A stretch of 64,000 nt of DNA from Bog-756 sp963704615 (GTDB lineage Bacteria; Actinomycetota; Acidimicrobiia; Acidimicrobiales; RAAP-2), in NCBI GenBank assembly GCA_963704615.1, contig OY969923.1:2728001-2792000 (forward strand), read 5' to 3'. Of this stretch, positions 25,243-33,707 are shown in pieces. Each line of letters opens with the position of its first letter. Position 1 is the stretch's first letter. The notes under the pieces were generated by a model. It saw nothing but the letters and a program-made list of their open reading frames with translations, was not told the origin of the DNA and searched no databases. Both the position numbers and the translations under genes were made by a program.

Positions 25243-26295
25243 TTGCCACTGGTCCGGCGAGCCACGGGACCCGGTCGGGTCAATCTGATCGGTGACCACA
25301 CCGATTACAACGGCGGGCTGGCCCTGCCCATGGCCATCGGCCTCGGCGTCACCGTCGAGTTCGCGGCGTCGGGCGGGTCGAACCTGGTGTTGATCTCATT
25401 GGCCTACGGAGACGGGGTCGAGCTGCCGGTCGATCTCCCGCCCGACGCCGACGTCATTGCCGCTTTGGCCCCGTCGTGGGTCCGCCCGATCGGGTCGATG
25501 GTCGCACTGGCCCGTCCCGACGGGGGCGGCACGCTCACCATCCGCTCCACCCTTCCCGTGGGCTCGGGGCTCTCCTCCAGCGCGGCGCTGTGCGTGGCCC
25601 TGGCCGAGGTGTTCGGCGTCACCGGACCGCCGGCGGTGGTGGCCCGCCTGTGTCAGCAGGCCGAGCATCTGGCGGGCGTCCCCGTCGGGATCATGGACCC
25701 CCTGGTCTGCGCGGGGGCAGTGCGGGGTCACGCCCTGCTCATCGACTTCGCCACCCTGTCGACCCGACAGGTCAGGATGCCCACTTCCGGGCACGCCGAG
25801 GTGGTGGTCGTCGACTCGGGCCAGCCCAGGACTCTGCGCACCTCGCACTACGCCACCCGGGTGGCCGAGTCGAACGCGGCGACCGCCATCATCGGACCGC
25901 TCGGGGCGGCCGATGACGACGATCTGGCCGGACTGCGCGACCCTGTCCTGCGCCATCGGGCTCGCCACGTCGTCTCCGAGTGCCGCCGTGTCCGCCAGTG
26001 CACCGAGGCGCTGACAGCCGGCGACCTGGCCGAGGCCGGAGCGCTCATGACCGAGAGCCATCGGAGCCTGGCCTCCGACTTCGAGGTCTCCACTCCGGCC
26101 CTCGACTCCCTGGTGGACGACCTTCTGAGCCGGCCCGGCGTCTTCGGGGCCCGGATGACCGGCGCCGGTTTCGGCGGATGCGCGGTGGCCCTCACCCGTC
26201 CGGGGGCCATCGATCCCGACTCGCTGGCCACACCGGCTTGGCGGGTCGAGGCCAGCGACGGGACGGTGGCGACCCGCTCGCATCTCGGCTCGTAG
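25243..26295 (+). CDS. galK: Galactokinase
   Basis: GHMP-family kinase making galactose-1-phosphate. The N-terminal signature appears as GRVNLIGDHTDYNGG, with Asp replacing the usual Glu. The ATP loop LPVGSGLSSSAAL, catalytic Asp in VGIMDPLVCAGA and C-terminal RMTGAGFGGCAVAL are intact. I chose TTG 25243 because GAGGAG lies 7 nt upstream and it begins just before the conserved region, giving 350 aa. No other Leloir-pathway gene is nearby, so another GHMP sugar substrate is possible. Confidence 0.88.
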   Translation: MPLVRRATGPGRVNLIGDHTDYNGGLALPMAIGLGVTVEFAASGGSNLVLISLAYGDGVELPVDLPPDADVIAALAPSWVRPIGSMVALARPDGGGTLTIRSTLPVGSGLSSSAALCVALAEVFGVTGPPAVVARLCQQAEHLAGVPVGIMDPLVCAGAVRGHALLIDFATLSTRQVRMPTSGHAEVVVVDSGQPRTLRTSHYATRVAESNAATAIIGPLGAADDDDLAGLRDPVLRHRARHVVSECRRVRQCTEALTAGDLAEAGALMTESHRSLASDFEVSTPALDSLVDDLLSRPGVFGARMTGAGFGGCAVALTRPGAIDPDSLATPAWRVEASDGTVATRSHLGS

Positions 26296-26308
26296 TTCGG
26301 CTTCTCGA

Positions 26309-26989
26309 TCAGACCTGGTAATCGAGGCGGGCGAAGTCCACCTCGAAGTGCTCGGCCAGAAAGGCGATGTCGTCGTCGGGGAGCTCCGCCCGGGCCACCA
26401 GCCGCTGGGGCGAGGAGTTCTTCCGGGGTGCCTCGATCGGCGGCAGACCGAGGCTGGCTTGCACCTTGGCGAAATCGGCGTCGAACCGCTCATAGCGCGC
26501 CACCAGGTCGATGATCACGGTTCCCTGGTCATCGCTGATGAAGTTGAACTGCGGCTGCATCCCTGGCTCGTTGACCAGCGCGGGATGCCGGATGAACTCC
26601 GAGAACGAGTTGGTGGCCAGGAAAGCCTGCATGGATGGCCAGCGCAACATGTTCTTGCCCGCGCCCCGCCGAGCGCGGTACCAGCCCTTGTGCGGGAAGG
26701 GACGCCAGCGCTGCTCGGCCATCCGGGCGCAGTAGTTGTAGTGCGAGATCGTCCTGTCGATCGGATGGCGGACGAAGGCGAATTTGAAGTAGTTGTTCCA
26801 CGTCTCCGCCGGGACGATCTCCCTGACCGTAAGGGCCGGACTGTGCTTCCGGAGTCCGTCGGGCCCAGAATTTCTGGTGGGGACGAGATCGTTCTCGTCG
26901 AGGTACGGCTCGAGCGCGGCGACGACCGACTCCCCCCCGGTCTTGTGAATGTGCAGGAAGATGAACTTCCTACTGTGGCTGAGGATCAT
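26309..26989 (-). CDS. Sulfotransferase family protein
   Basis: Predicted PAPS-dependent sulfotransferase (Sulfotransfer_2 type). The phosphosulfate loop is FLHIHKTGGESV at about residues 10-21, and the 3'-phosphate site is FAFVRHPIDRTISHYN at about residues 68-83. ATG 26989 has GGAGAG 9 nt upstream and starts just before the fold. The acceptor is unknown. It is convergent with galK, only 13 nt apart, and has slightly lower GC than its neighbours. Confidence 0.85.
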   Translation of the reverse strand: MILSHSRKFIFLHIHKTGGESVVAALEPYLDENDLVPTRNSGPDGLRKHSPALTVREIVPAETWNNYFKFAFVRHPIDRTISHYNYCARMAEQRWRPFPHKGWYRARRGAGKNMLRWPSMQAFLATNSFSEFIRHPALVNEPGMQPQFNFISDDQGTVIIDLVARYERFDADFAKVQASLGLPPIEAPRKNSSPQRLVARAELPDDDIAFLAEHFEVDFARLDYQV

Positions 26990-27021
26990 GACCTCTCGGC
27001 TCTCCGTTTCATGGCCGAAAG

Positions 27022-27525
27022 TCACACCGGCCCGTCGGACAGCGTGCCCGGATCCGGGTAGGGCCGCAACCGGCGGTGGATCACACGCTGGAGGATGACG
27101 GGCTTGCGGACGTCGTCGATCCAGCGCATCTCCTCGCCCAGCTCCAGTTCGAGCCGGCCGGTCCCGACGACGCGGCGAGGAAGCGACTGGACGACGGTGG
27201 TCGAGATGATGGCCGCCAGCGGTGTCTCGGCCTGACGCCGCGACACCACACCCCACTGCTCGATCAGCCGACCGGAGGTGAGGACCAGGCTGGTCATCCG
27301 CCATCGCACCACCCGGACAGCCAGCCAGACACAGGGAACGGCCACTACCAGTCCTTCGACCCAGTGCAGGGTCACCGAGGTGTGGGGAAAAGCCACGTCG
27401 AGGGCCACGCCCAGGGCGATGGCCAGCACCGAGATGATCAGCGGCCCGGACAGGAACGACCAGTGCGGCCTGATGTCGACCAGGACCGTCTCCCCCGGCA
27501 GGAGCTGGAGGCGATGGACGGCCAA
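27022..27525 (-). CDS. Bacterial PH-domain membrane protein (bPH2/DUF304)
   Basis: Membrane protein with two transmembrane segments (about residues 22-42 and 51-70) followed by a bacterial PH-like domain, with TSGRLIEQWGVVSRRQAETP and LELELGEEMRWIDDVRKP. Function unknown. The TTG start at 27525 lies 5 nt after the ddl stop with GAGG ahead, making it the last gene of the alpha/beta hydrolase-murF-ddl operon; a role at the cell envelope is inferred from context. Confidence 0.78.
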   Translation of the reverse strand: MAVHRLQLLPGETVLVDIRPHWSFLSGPLIISVLAIALGVALDVAFPHTSVTLHWVEGLVVAVPCVWLAVRVVRWRMTSLVLTSGRLIEQWGVVSRRQAETPLAAIISTTVVQSLPRRVVGTGRLELELGEEMRWIDDVRKPVILQRVIHRRLRPYPDPGTLSDGPV

Positions 27526-27530
27526 AGGCC

Positions 27531-28652
27531 TCAGCCCAACTTGCCGGCGATCGATCCGGCGGAGCGGAGGACGCTGCCGTCGGCGCCGGCGGCGGAGTAG
27601 GCGTGGGTCGGGCGCTCCCTGGCCTCCGTGAGGAGGTCGTCGATCAACGTGGCAAAGGGGACGGGCGGTGCCACCCACAGGTAGCGGGCCAGCGAACCGG
27701 GAATGGTGTTGATCTCGTTGACGACGAAGCTGGTGTCGTCGGCCAGGTAGTCGATGCGGGCGACACCGCGGACGGCGGCCAGCACGGCGATCCTCTCGGC
27801 CGCTTGGCGGAGGCCCTTCTCCAGCTCGGAGGGGATCTGGGCCGGGAGCTCACGGTTGGCCCCGGCCATGCCCTCGCCGGCCACGTACTTGTCGCGGTAG
27901 TCGAGGATGTCAACCGAGCCCGAGGCGCGGATGGGCCGTTCCACCGCCGACAGCTCCAGGGTCGGCCAGGTGCGCACACCAACCTGGAGGTCGCGCATCG
28001 CCGGCCGGTAGGGCTCGAGGACGGCCCCGGTCCGGAGGTGGGGGTTGACCCCCAACCGGGCCACCGCGGTGGCAAAGTCCTCGACCACCTCGATCCCGAT
28101 GGAGGAACCGCCGAACCGGGGCTTGACGATGTAGGGCCCCTCGAATGGCGGCGGGTCGCCGTCGGCCACCAGCAAAACCCGGGGAAGGGTGGGCAGGCCG
28201 ACAGCGGCCATGAGTGATCCGAAGGCCAGCTTGTCCATCCCGAGGGCGGCGCCGGCGACGGTCGGCCCCGAGTAGCGGATGCCGGCCAAGTCCAGGGCCG
28301 CCTGCAGGGTCCCGTCCTCCCCCGGTCCGCCGTGGCAGCACACCAGGGCGGCGTCGAGCTCGAGAATCCGGGGCCGGCCCAGGCGCCCACCGGATTCGGC
28401 GAACCCACCGCCCGGGACGGCGATGAACTGCAGCTTGGTGGCCCCCCGAGGCACGCCCTCGAGGAAGGCCTCCGCCTCGAGGCCGGGATCGACTTCGTAC
28501 CAGTCCCCGGTCTTCGTCCACAACAGAGCCTTGATGACGGTGGACGTGCCGGCAGGGCTGGCAGCCAGACCTCGGGCCGCCTGCAGGCCGGTCAGCACGC
28601 TGACATCGTGCTCGGGGGAAGGACCTCCGAAGATGACGGCGACGACGGTCAC
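27531..28652 (-). CDS. ddl: D-alanine--D-alanine ligase
   Basis: ATP-grasp ligase joining two D-Ala for peptidoglycan precursors. VAVIFGGPSPEHDVSVLTG at the N-terminus, YIVKPRFGGSSIGIEV as the ATP loop, ARIDYLADDTSFVVNEINT with the Mg ligands and PGSLARYLW at the end are the Ddl pattern. GTG 28652 follows GGAGGAGT at good spacing and gives 373 aa. It follows a MurF-like ligase by 74 nt, so the dipeptide producer and user are in one operon. Confidence 0.95.
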   Translation of the reverse strand: MTVVAVIFGGPSPEHDVSVLTGLQAARGLAASPAGTSTVIKALLWTKTGDWYEVDPGLEAEAFLEGVPRGATKLQFIAVPGGGFAESGGRLGRPRILELDAALVCCHGGPGEDGTLQAALDLAGIRYSGPTVAGAALGMDKLAFGSLMAAVGLPTLPRVLLVADGDPPPFEGPYIVKPRFGGSSIGIEVVEDFATAVARLGVNPHLRTGAVLEPYRPAMRDLQVGVRTWPTLELSAVERPIRASGSVDILDYRDKYVAGEGMAGANRELPAQIPSELEKGLRQAAERIAVLAAVRGVARIDYLADDTSFVVNEINTIPGSLARYLWVAPPVPFATLIDDLLTEARERPTHAYSAAGADGSVLRSAGSIAGKLG

Positions 28653-28726
28653 GCTGGGCTGACTCCTCCAGTCGGCGAATGGGGCCTGGACCACCAGCGG
28701 GCGGGCGGGGCCGGCGGCTCAGTTTG

Positions 28727-30358
28727 TCAAGGGTAGTGGTCCGGCAGATCGTTCTCGTACAGCACGGCGTCACCTCGGGCCAGATGCTCCCGGACCCAGG
28801 CCACCGCCTGGCGGCGATCTCGGACCCGGGTGATCTGGGCCGAGCCGCCGTCGACTCCCCGCACTCCGGCCTCGAGGGCCCGTCGGTTGGTCTGACCCAC
28901 GATGACCAGGTCGCTGGCCACCGCGGTGGTGGCCGCGGCGAACTCGTGGTTCTCCTCGAACTGGCGGGGCCCGAGCTCCACCATGCCCGGGGTGACCACC
29001 ACCCGGCGGTGCCCGTCTCCCCCGTCGACACCCGACCCACGACCGGTGACGGCCTGCAGGGCGCGGAGAGCGGCACCGGCCCCGGCCGGGTTGGCGTTAT
29101 AGGTGTCATCGAGAATGGTCACCCCGGCGGAGGACAGCACCGCCGACAACCGGTGGTCGACCGAGGGAAGGTCACCCAGCCGGGCGGCGATCATGGCCGG
29201 GTCCACCTCCAGGGCCAGGGCCACGGCCACCGCGCAGGCCAGGTTGGCCGCTTGGACGCCGGTGGGGATCTCGACCGCTTCGGCCAGAGGCAACCCGGCC
29301 ACGAACACCGAGATGCGGTGACCGTCGTCGGGCGCCGGGGTGACACAGACGTCGGTGGTGCGATCGTCGACCGAGCAGCGGAGCACCCGCTTGCCCCGCC
29401 TCTCGGCGCTGTCGGCCAGCCCGGCCAGGCGGGCGTCGTCGGTCGGCAGCACCACCACGGGGGCCGGCTCGAGGATCTCGGCCTTGGCGTCGACGATGCG
29501 CTCCTCGGAGCCGAAGCGCTCGAGGTGAACAGGCCCGACCGCGGTGATGACGGCGATGTCCGGTGGGCACCAGCGGCAGAGCTCGGCGATCTCCCCCGGG
29601 CCATAGGTTCCCATTTCGGCCACGAACACCTCGGTGCCCTCGGCCAGGTGCTCGTTGACGGCCCGGGCCAGGCCGGCCCGGTTGTTGAAGCTGGCCGGGG
29701 TGGCCACGACCGGGCGACTGGCCCCGACCAGATGGGCGATGTGGTTCTTGGTGGAGGTCTTGCCGTAGGAACCGGTGACGGCGACAACGACGGGGTCGAT
29801 CTCCCGCAATCGGGCCGCCGCTTCGTCCACGAAGTGGACGGACAGCCGCCGTTCCGCCGGGGCCATGACCCCACAGGCCAGGTCGACCGCCAGGGGCGCG
29901 GCGAGGGCCGCCAGCACGGCCAGCGGCGCGGCCAGACCGGTCACCAGGCCGACCACGACCACGACCACCTCGAGCACTACCGCGGTCACCGCCAACCGCC
30001 TCAGCCGTGAGGTCCAGACCAGGGGGGAGGTCCGCCCCCGCAGGGACAGACCGATCGGACCGGCGGCAACCACCACCGCGGTGACCACCCCGGTGATCGG
30101 CCACACCAACGAGGTGGCGGCCGCCACCAGGGCCACCAGGGCCAGGGCCGCGTTGACCAGCGTCGACCGCCACCAGCGCAGAGCGAAGCGAGTCACCGAT
30201 CCGGCCAGGTAGTGCTCCCGTTGCGCCACCCGCAGCCACCGCAGCCCGCACGGCACACAGGCGGCGACACAGCAGGCCACGGTGATCCAGGCCACGCCGC
30301 GGTTGAAGCGGGTCGTGTCGAGGACAGCGAGGAGGACCGGCCCCGCGGTGGTGCTCAC
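28727..30358 (-). CDS. MurF-like Mur ligase with N-terminal membrane domain
   Basis: Mur ligase of MurF type (addition of D-Ala-D-Ala to the UDP-MurNAc-tripeptide). The catalytic domain has the P-loop VTGSYGKTSTKNHIAHL near residue 190, FNNRAGLARAVNEH, FVAEMGTYGPGEIAEL, NLACAVAVALAL and LDDTYNANPAGAGAAL. Instead of the soluble UDP-binding domain, the first 180 residues form several transmembrane helices (about 22-40, 68-105 and 120-165). Adjacency to ddl supports MurF function, but the membrane anchor suggests a lipid-linked or alternative substrate. The GTG start overlaps the upstream stop as GTGA. Confidence 0.85.
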   Translation of the reverse strand: MSTTAGPVLLAVLDTTRFNRGVAWITVACCVAACVPCGLRWLRVAQREHYLAGSVTRFALRWWRSTLVNAALALVALVAAATSLVWPITGVVTAVVVAAGPIGLSLRGRTSPLVWTSRLRRLAVTAVVLEVVVVVVGLVTGLAAPLAVLAALAAPLAVDLACGVMAPAERRLSVHFVDEAAARLREIDPVVVAVTGSYGKTSTKNHIAHLVGASRPVVATPASFNNRAGLARAVNEHLAEGTEVFVAEMGTYGPGEIAELCRWCPPDIAVITAVGPVHLERFGSEERIVDAKAEILEPAPVVVLPTDDARLAGLADSAERRGKRVLRCSVDDRTTDVCVTPAPDDGHRISVFVAGLPLAEAVEIPTGVQAANLACAVAVALALEVDPAMIAARLGDLPSVDHRLSAVLSSAGVTILDDTYNANPAGAGAALRALQAVTGRGSGVDGGDGHRRVVVTPGMVELGPRQFEENHEFAAATTAVASDLVIVGQTNRRALEAGVRGVDGGSAQITRVRDRRQAVAWVREHLARGDAVLYENDLPDHYP

Positions 30359-31170
30359 GGAGGAGCAGCTAGGGGGTCGTCGTCCACGGTCGCCGGTCGG
30401 AGCAGCGGGGCCGGCCCATCCCTCCCGAGCACGGCGGCCAGGAGCTCATTGGGGGCCTCGGTCGGGACCAGGTGGCCGACGCCGGCCAAGGTGGTCAGGC
30501 GAGCGTCGGGAAACAGGCCTCGGGCCCGCTGCGCCACCTCGACAGGCACCTCGGCATCGTCAGCCCCCCACACCAGGTCGACCGGGCAGCGGATCGACGC
30601 CAGGTCATCGGCGTACTGCTCGGCCAGCACCCGGACGAACACGGCGCGCATCATTCCCTGGGCCGCCCGGTAGTCAGGGGATCCGTACCGGTTGCGGGCC
30701 GCCTCCATCCGCTCCTCGCCGACCAGGCCCCAGCCGTGGAGTCGGCGAACCAGGCGGAAGGCCGCAGCCGGGTGGGCTCGCCGGCCCTGCCGATCGAGAA
30801 GGGGAACGGCACTCAGCACCATCCGTTCGATCCGATCGGGGACCAGGCCGGAGAGACGGACGGCCACCCGGCCGCCGAAGGAGTGCCCGACCACCACGAT
30901 CCGATCGGCCAGCGCGCCCGGCTCGTCGAACAGCGGAAGCAGCTGACGGGCGTACTCGTCGCTGCCCCAAGCCTCGGGCGGCGCCGGGGTGGACCCGAAG
31001 CCGAACAGGTCGGGGGCGACCACGTTCAGCCCTCCGGTTCGACCGGGGTCGTCGAACACAGGCGAGAAGTCGAGATGTGAGCGCTGCCAGCCGTGGAGGG
31101 CCAGCACCGTCGGAACCCCGGAGCCCCATGTTCCACCGAACAGGCGGCCGCCGGCGAACGACTTCAGCAC
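30355..31170 (-). CDS. Alpha/beta hydrolase
   Basis: Serine hydrolase fold protein. Oxyanion segment LALHGWQRSHLDF, nucleophile elbow VVGHSFGG (about residues 94-101), Asp in LVWGADDAEVP and His in LAGVGHLVP form a complete triad. Substrate unknown. It is the first gene of the operon with the MurF-like ligase and ddl, overlapping the former by 4 nt, so a cell-wall-linked role is possible. The GTG start lies 6 nt after TAGGGT. Confidence 0.87.
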   Translation of the reverse strand: MLKSFAGGRLFGGTWGSGVPTVLALHGWQRSHLDFSPVFDDPGRTGGLNVVAPDLFGFGSTPAPPEAWGSDEYARQLLPLFDEPGALADRIVVVGHSFGGRVAVRLSGLVPDRIERMVLSAVPLLDRQGRRAHPAAAFRLVRRLHGWGLVGEERMEAARNRYGSPDYRAAQGMMRAVFVRVLAEQYADDLASIRCPVDLVWGADDAEVPVEVAQRARGLFPDARLTTLAGVGHLVPTEAPNELLAAVLGRDGPAPLLRPATVDDDPLAAPP

Positions 31171-31176
31171 CGGTAC

Positions 31177-31182
31177 ACCCTA
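31177..31182 (-). promoter_or_regulatory. -10-like TAGGGT upstream of alpha/beta hydrolase (leaderless)
   Basis: TAGGGT on the minus strand ends 6 nt before the GTG at 31170. It lies 4 nt from the opposing TAGCCT box, so the two leaderless promoters fill a 30-base gap. Confidence 0.55.
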
Positions 31183-31186
31183 CCGA

Positions 31187-31192
31187 TAGCCT
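31187..31192 (+). promoter_or_regulatory. -10-like TAGCCT upstream of UvrD-like helicase (leaderless)
   Basis: TAGCCT ends 8 nt before the GTG at 31201, which has no ribosome-binding site. Confidence 0.55.
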
Positions 31193-31200
31193 CGGCTGGT

Positions 31201-32862
31201 GTGGAACCACGGGACCCGGTGAGCGTCCCACCGGTCCCGCCCGCATTGGACCGCTCCGACGGCTTCCATCAGGCCATGGCGGCGCTGAGCGAGGATCAGC
31301 GTCGGTGCGTCGACTCGGTGTCGCCGGCGTTGTGCGTCATCGCCGGCGCCGGCTCGGGAAAGACCCGGGTCCTCGCCCTCCGGGCTGCCCGACGGATCAG
31401 GGATGGCACCGCGGAGGCCGATCACACCGCCATCTGCACCTTCACCCGCAAGGCCGCGCACCAACTCCGGCAACGTCTGCGTCATTACGGGGTGCCCGTC
31501 TCCACCCCGGCACGGTCGGGCGGCGCACCTGACCCCGGCGCGCGCGCCGGGACCATCCACCAGCTGGCCCTGACGCTGCTCCGTCGCCATGCCCTGGATG
31601 GCGACCGACCGCCGCCGGTGGTGGCCGACGGTCGGTACCGGATGATCGTCACCATCGTCGGGGACGCCACGATGGCCTCGGCCATCGACACCGAGATCGG
31701 TTGGGCCAAGGCCAACTGCCTGAACTCGACGTCGTACGCGGAGGCGGCGAGTCTGGCAGGGCGTCCTGCCCTTGTCGGCATCGATCAGGTCGAGGACGCC
31801 TTCGTTTCCTACGAACTGGCCCTGGCCCGCCGACGGGCACTCGACCTCGATGACGTCCTCATCCGATCCGCGGACCTCCTCCACGATGACGCCGGCTTCG
31901 CCGAACGGGTGCGTTGGCGCTACCGGTATCTGTCGGTGGACGAGTTCCAGGACGTGAACCCCGCCCAGTTCCGGTTGATCGAGGCCCTCGCCGGCGACCG
32001 GTCCGACATCTGCGCGGTCGGCGATCCCAACCAGGCCATCTACGGATGGAACGGCGCCGATCCGCGCCTCATCCACCGGCTCCCCGACCTGATACCAGGC
32101 ATGGAGGTGGTCCGGCTCGATACCAACCACCGGTCGACACCCCAGGTGGTGGCGGCCGCGGCGGCCGCCCTGGGGCCCGCGGTGGCCGCACCGCCCGGTT
32201 CGGCGGCCGACGACGGCCCCCTACCGGTGGTGACCGGCTACGAGAACGAAGTGGCCGAGGCCGAGGGTGTCGTGGCCCACCTCTTCGAACGCTCGGCCGA
32301 GGGAATGCGCTGGTCCGAGCAGGCCGTTCTGGCCCGGACCCACGACCAGCTGGCCGTGGTGCGCCGCGCCCTGGCCGGCGCCGGCATCCCCTACCGGCTG
32401 GCCCCCGGTCCAGAGACTCCCGTCGGGAACCCTCACCCGACGCCCGGACAGGGGCCGACGGCATCGACGAACGACGGGGCGGGCGGGCGGGCGGGTCGCC
32501 CGCTCCCCGACGAGGACGCCGTGGAGCTGGCGACCTTCCATCGGGCCAAGGGCCTCGAGTGGGAATCGGTCAACGTGGTAGGCGTCGAGGACGGCTTCGT
32601 CCCCATCATCTATGCCGAGTCGGGAACGGCGCGGGACGAAGAGCGGCGGCTGTTGTATGTGGCCATGACACGGGCCGCCACCGGCCTGCACTGCTCGTGG
32701 GCGCGCCACCGGACGATGGGGAGTGGAGGGCGGCGGGTCGAACGCCAGCCGTCGCCGTGGTTGGCCGCGGTGGCCCGGGTTTCGCGGACCGGTACTGGGA
32801 GGACCACCCCCCGGGACGCGGTGCGGAGGATCGCCCAGATCAGATCAGGCCTGGGCAGCTGA
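31201..32862 (+). CDS. Short UvrD/Rep-family (SF1A) DNA helicase
   Basis: SF1A helicase with Walker A VIAGAGSGKTRVLALRA near residue 45, TFTRKAAHQLRQRL, Walker B/DEXX LSVDEFQDVNPAQF, QAIYGWNGADPR, TNHRST, and C-terminal TFHRAKGLEWESV and LLYVAMTRA. At 553 aa it is 100-200 residues shorter than UvrD, Rep or PcrA, mainly through reduced 1B/2B regions. A Gly/Pro-rich linker (about residues 400-440) precedes motif V. No C-terminal HRDC or zinc module is seen, unlike mycobacterial UvrD2. The leaderless GTG is chosen as start. Confidence 0.9.
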   Translation: MEPRDPVSVPPVPPALDRSDGFHQAMAALSEDQRRCVDSVSPALCVIAGAGSGKTRVLALRAARRIRDGTAEADHTAICTFTRKAAHQLRQRLRHYGVPVSTPARSGGAPDPGARAGTIHQLALTLLRRHALDGDRPPPVVADGRYRMIVTIVGDATMASAIDTEIGWAKANCLNSTSYAEAASLAGRPALVGIDQVEDAFVSYELALARRRALDLDDVLIRSADLLHDDAGFAERVRWRYRYLSVDEFQDVNPAQFRLIEALAGDRSDICAVGDPNQAIYGWNGADPRLIHRLPDLIPGMEVVRLDTNHRSTPQVVAAAAAALGPAVAAPPGSAADDGPLPVVTGYENEVAEAEGVVAHLFERSAEGMRWSEQAVLARTHDQLAVVRRALAGAGIPYRLAPGPETPVGNPHPTPGQGPTASTNDGAGGRAGRPLPDEDAVELATFHRAKGLEWESVNVVGVEDGFVPIIYAESGTARDEERRLLYVAMTRAATGLHCSWARHRTMGSGGRRVERQPSPWLAAVARVSRTGTGRTTPRDAVRRIAQIRSGLGS

Positions 32863-32901
32863 TCCCCCATCGGGGCGGATCCGATCACTGGGGCCGTGCC
32901 C

Positions 32902-32947
32902 GTCGAGCGCGGTGTCGATCAGGAGTCGAGCGCGGTGTCGATCAGGA
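32902..32947. repeat. Perfect 23-bp tandem duplication at the xthA stop codon
   Basis: Two identical 23-bp copies (32902-32924 and 32925-32947) abut each other. The xthA stop codon (32919-32921) lies at the copy junction. Because 23 is not a multiple of three, the duplication shifts the frame and creates this stop; with a single copy the frame would run on to 32845. Confidence 0.95.
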
Positions 32948-33695
32948 GCGGGGCGTGATCCGACGGCTTTTCGCCCTTGCGGGCATTGCGATCGATGAGT
33001 CCGTAGGTCGCGCTCCGGGCCAGAACTTCGGTGACCAGGATGAGGTCGATGCGCATACCCCGGTGTTTGTGGAACATGCCGGCGCGGTAGTCCCACCAGG
33101 AGAAGAGCTGGTCCTCGGTGTAGAGGCGGCGAAAGACGTCGACCAGGCCCCAGGACTCAAGACGGCCCAGGGCCTCGCGTTCAGGTTCGCTCACGTGGGT
33201 CTGGCCCACGAAAGCGGCCGGGTCCCAGACGTCTCGGTCCTCCGGGGCCACATTGAAGTCACCGCACACGGCAAGCGGGCGATCCGGGGCGCTGGTTTCG
33301 TCGAGAAAGGATCGCAGCTGCCCGAGCCAGGCCAGCTTTTCCGCGTAGTGCTCGCTGTCGAGGCTCCGCCCGTTGGGAACGTAGACCGACAGCACTCGGA
33401 CACCGCCGCAGTCGGCGGCGATCAGTCGGGTCCCCTGGTCGTCGCCCTCCGATCCCATCCCTACCGACACCCCCGACAGGCCGACCCGACTGAGGATGGC
33501 CACCCCGTTCCACCGCCCATCGCCGTGGTGGGCGGTCTCATAGCCCAGCGCAGCAAAGACGTCCCCGGGGAAGGCGGCGTCAGCCTGCTTGGTCTCCTGG
33601 AGGCAGAGGACGTCCGGTGTGGCGTAGCGGATCCATTCCTCGACCCGGGGAAGGCGGGCCCCCAGCGAGTTGACATTCCAGGTGGCGATGCGCAT
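32919..33695 (-). CDS. xthA: Exodeoxyribonuclease III
   Basis: AP endonuclease/3'-5' exonuclease of base-excision repair. RIATWNVNSLGARLPRV, LCLQETKQ (catalytic Glu), CGDFNVAPEDRDV, MRIDLILVTEVLA and the terminal SDHAPLLID carry the EEP-family active site. Length is 258 aa. The C-terminus ends within a 23-bp tandem duplication, but the catalytic SDHAP is kept, so activity should be intact. It lies 12 nt after fabZ on the same strand. Confidence 0.95.
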   Translation of the reverse strand: MRIATWNVNSLGARLPRVEEWIRYATPDVLCLQETKQADAAFPGDVFAALGYETAHHGDGRWNGVAILSRVGLSGVSVGMGSEGDDQGTRLIAADCGGVRVLSVYVPNGRSLDSEHYAEKLAWLGQLRSFLDETSAPDRPLAVCGDFNVAPEDRDVWDPAAFVGQTHVSEPEREALGRLESWGLVDVFRRLYTEDQLFSWWDYRAGMFHKHRGMRIDLILVTEVLARSATYGLIDRNARKGEKPSDHAPLLIDTALDS

Positions 33696-33707
33696 CCAAT
33701 CGACCGA

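Noticed and set aside
27910..29109. A 399-codon minus-strand open frame
   Set aside because: It overlaps ddl and the MurF-like gene in the wrong frame and is Arg/Pro-rich without motifs.
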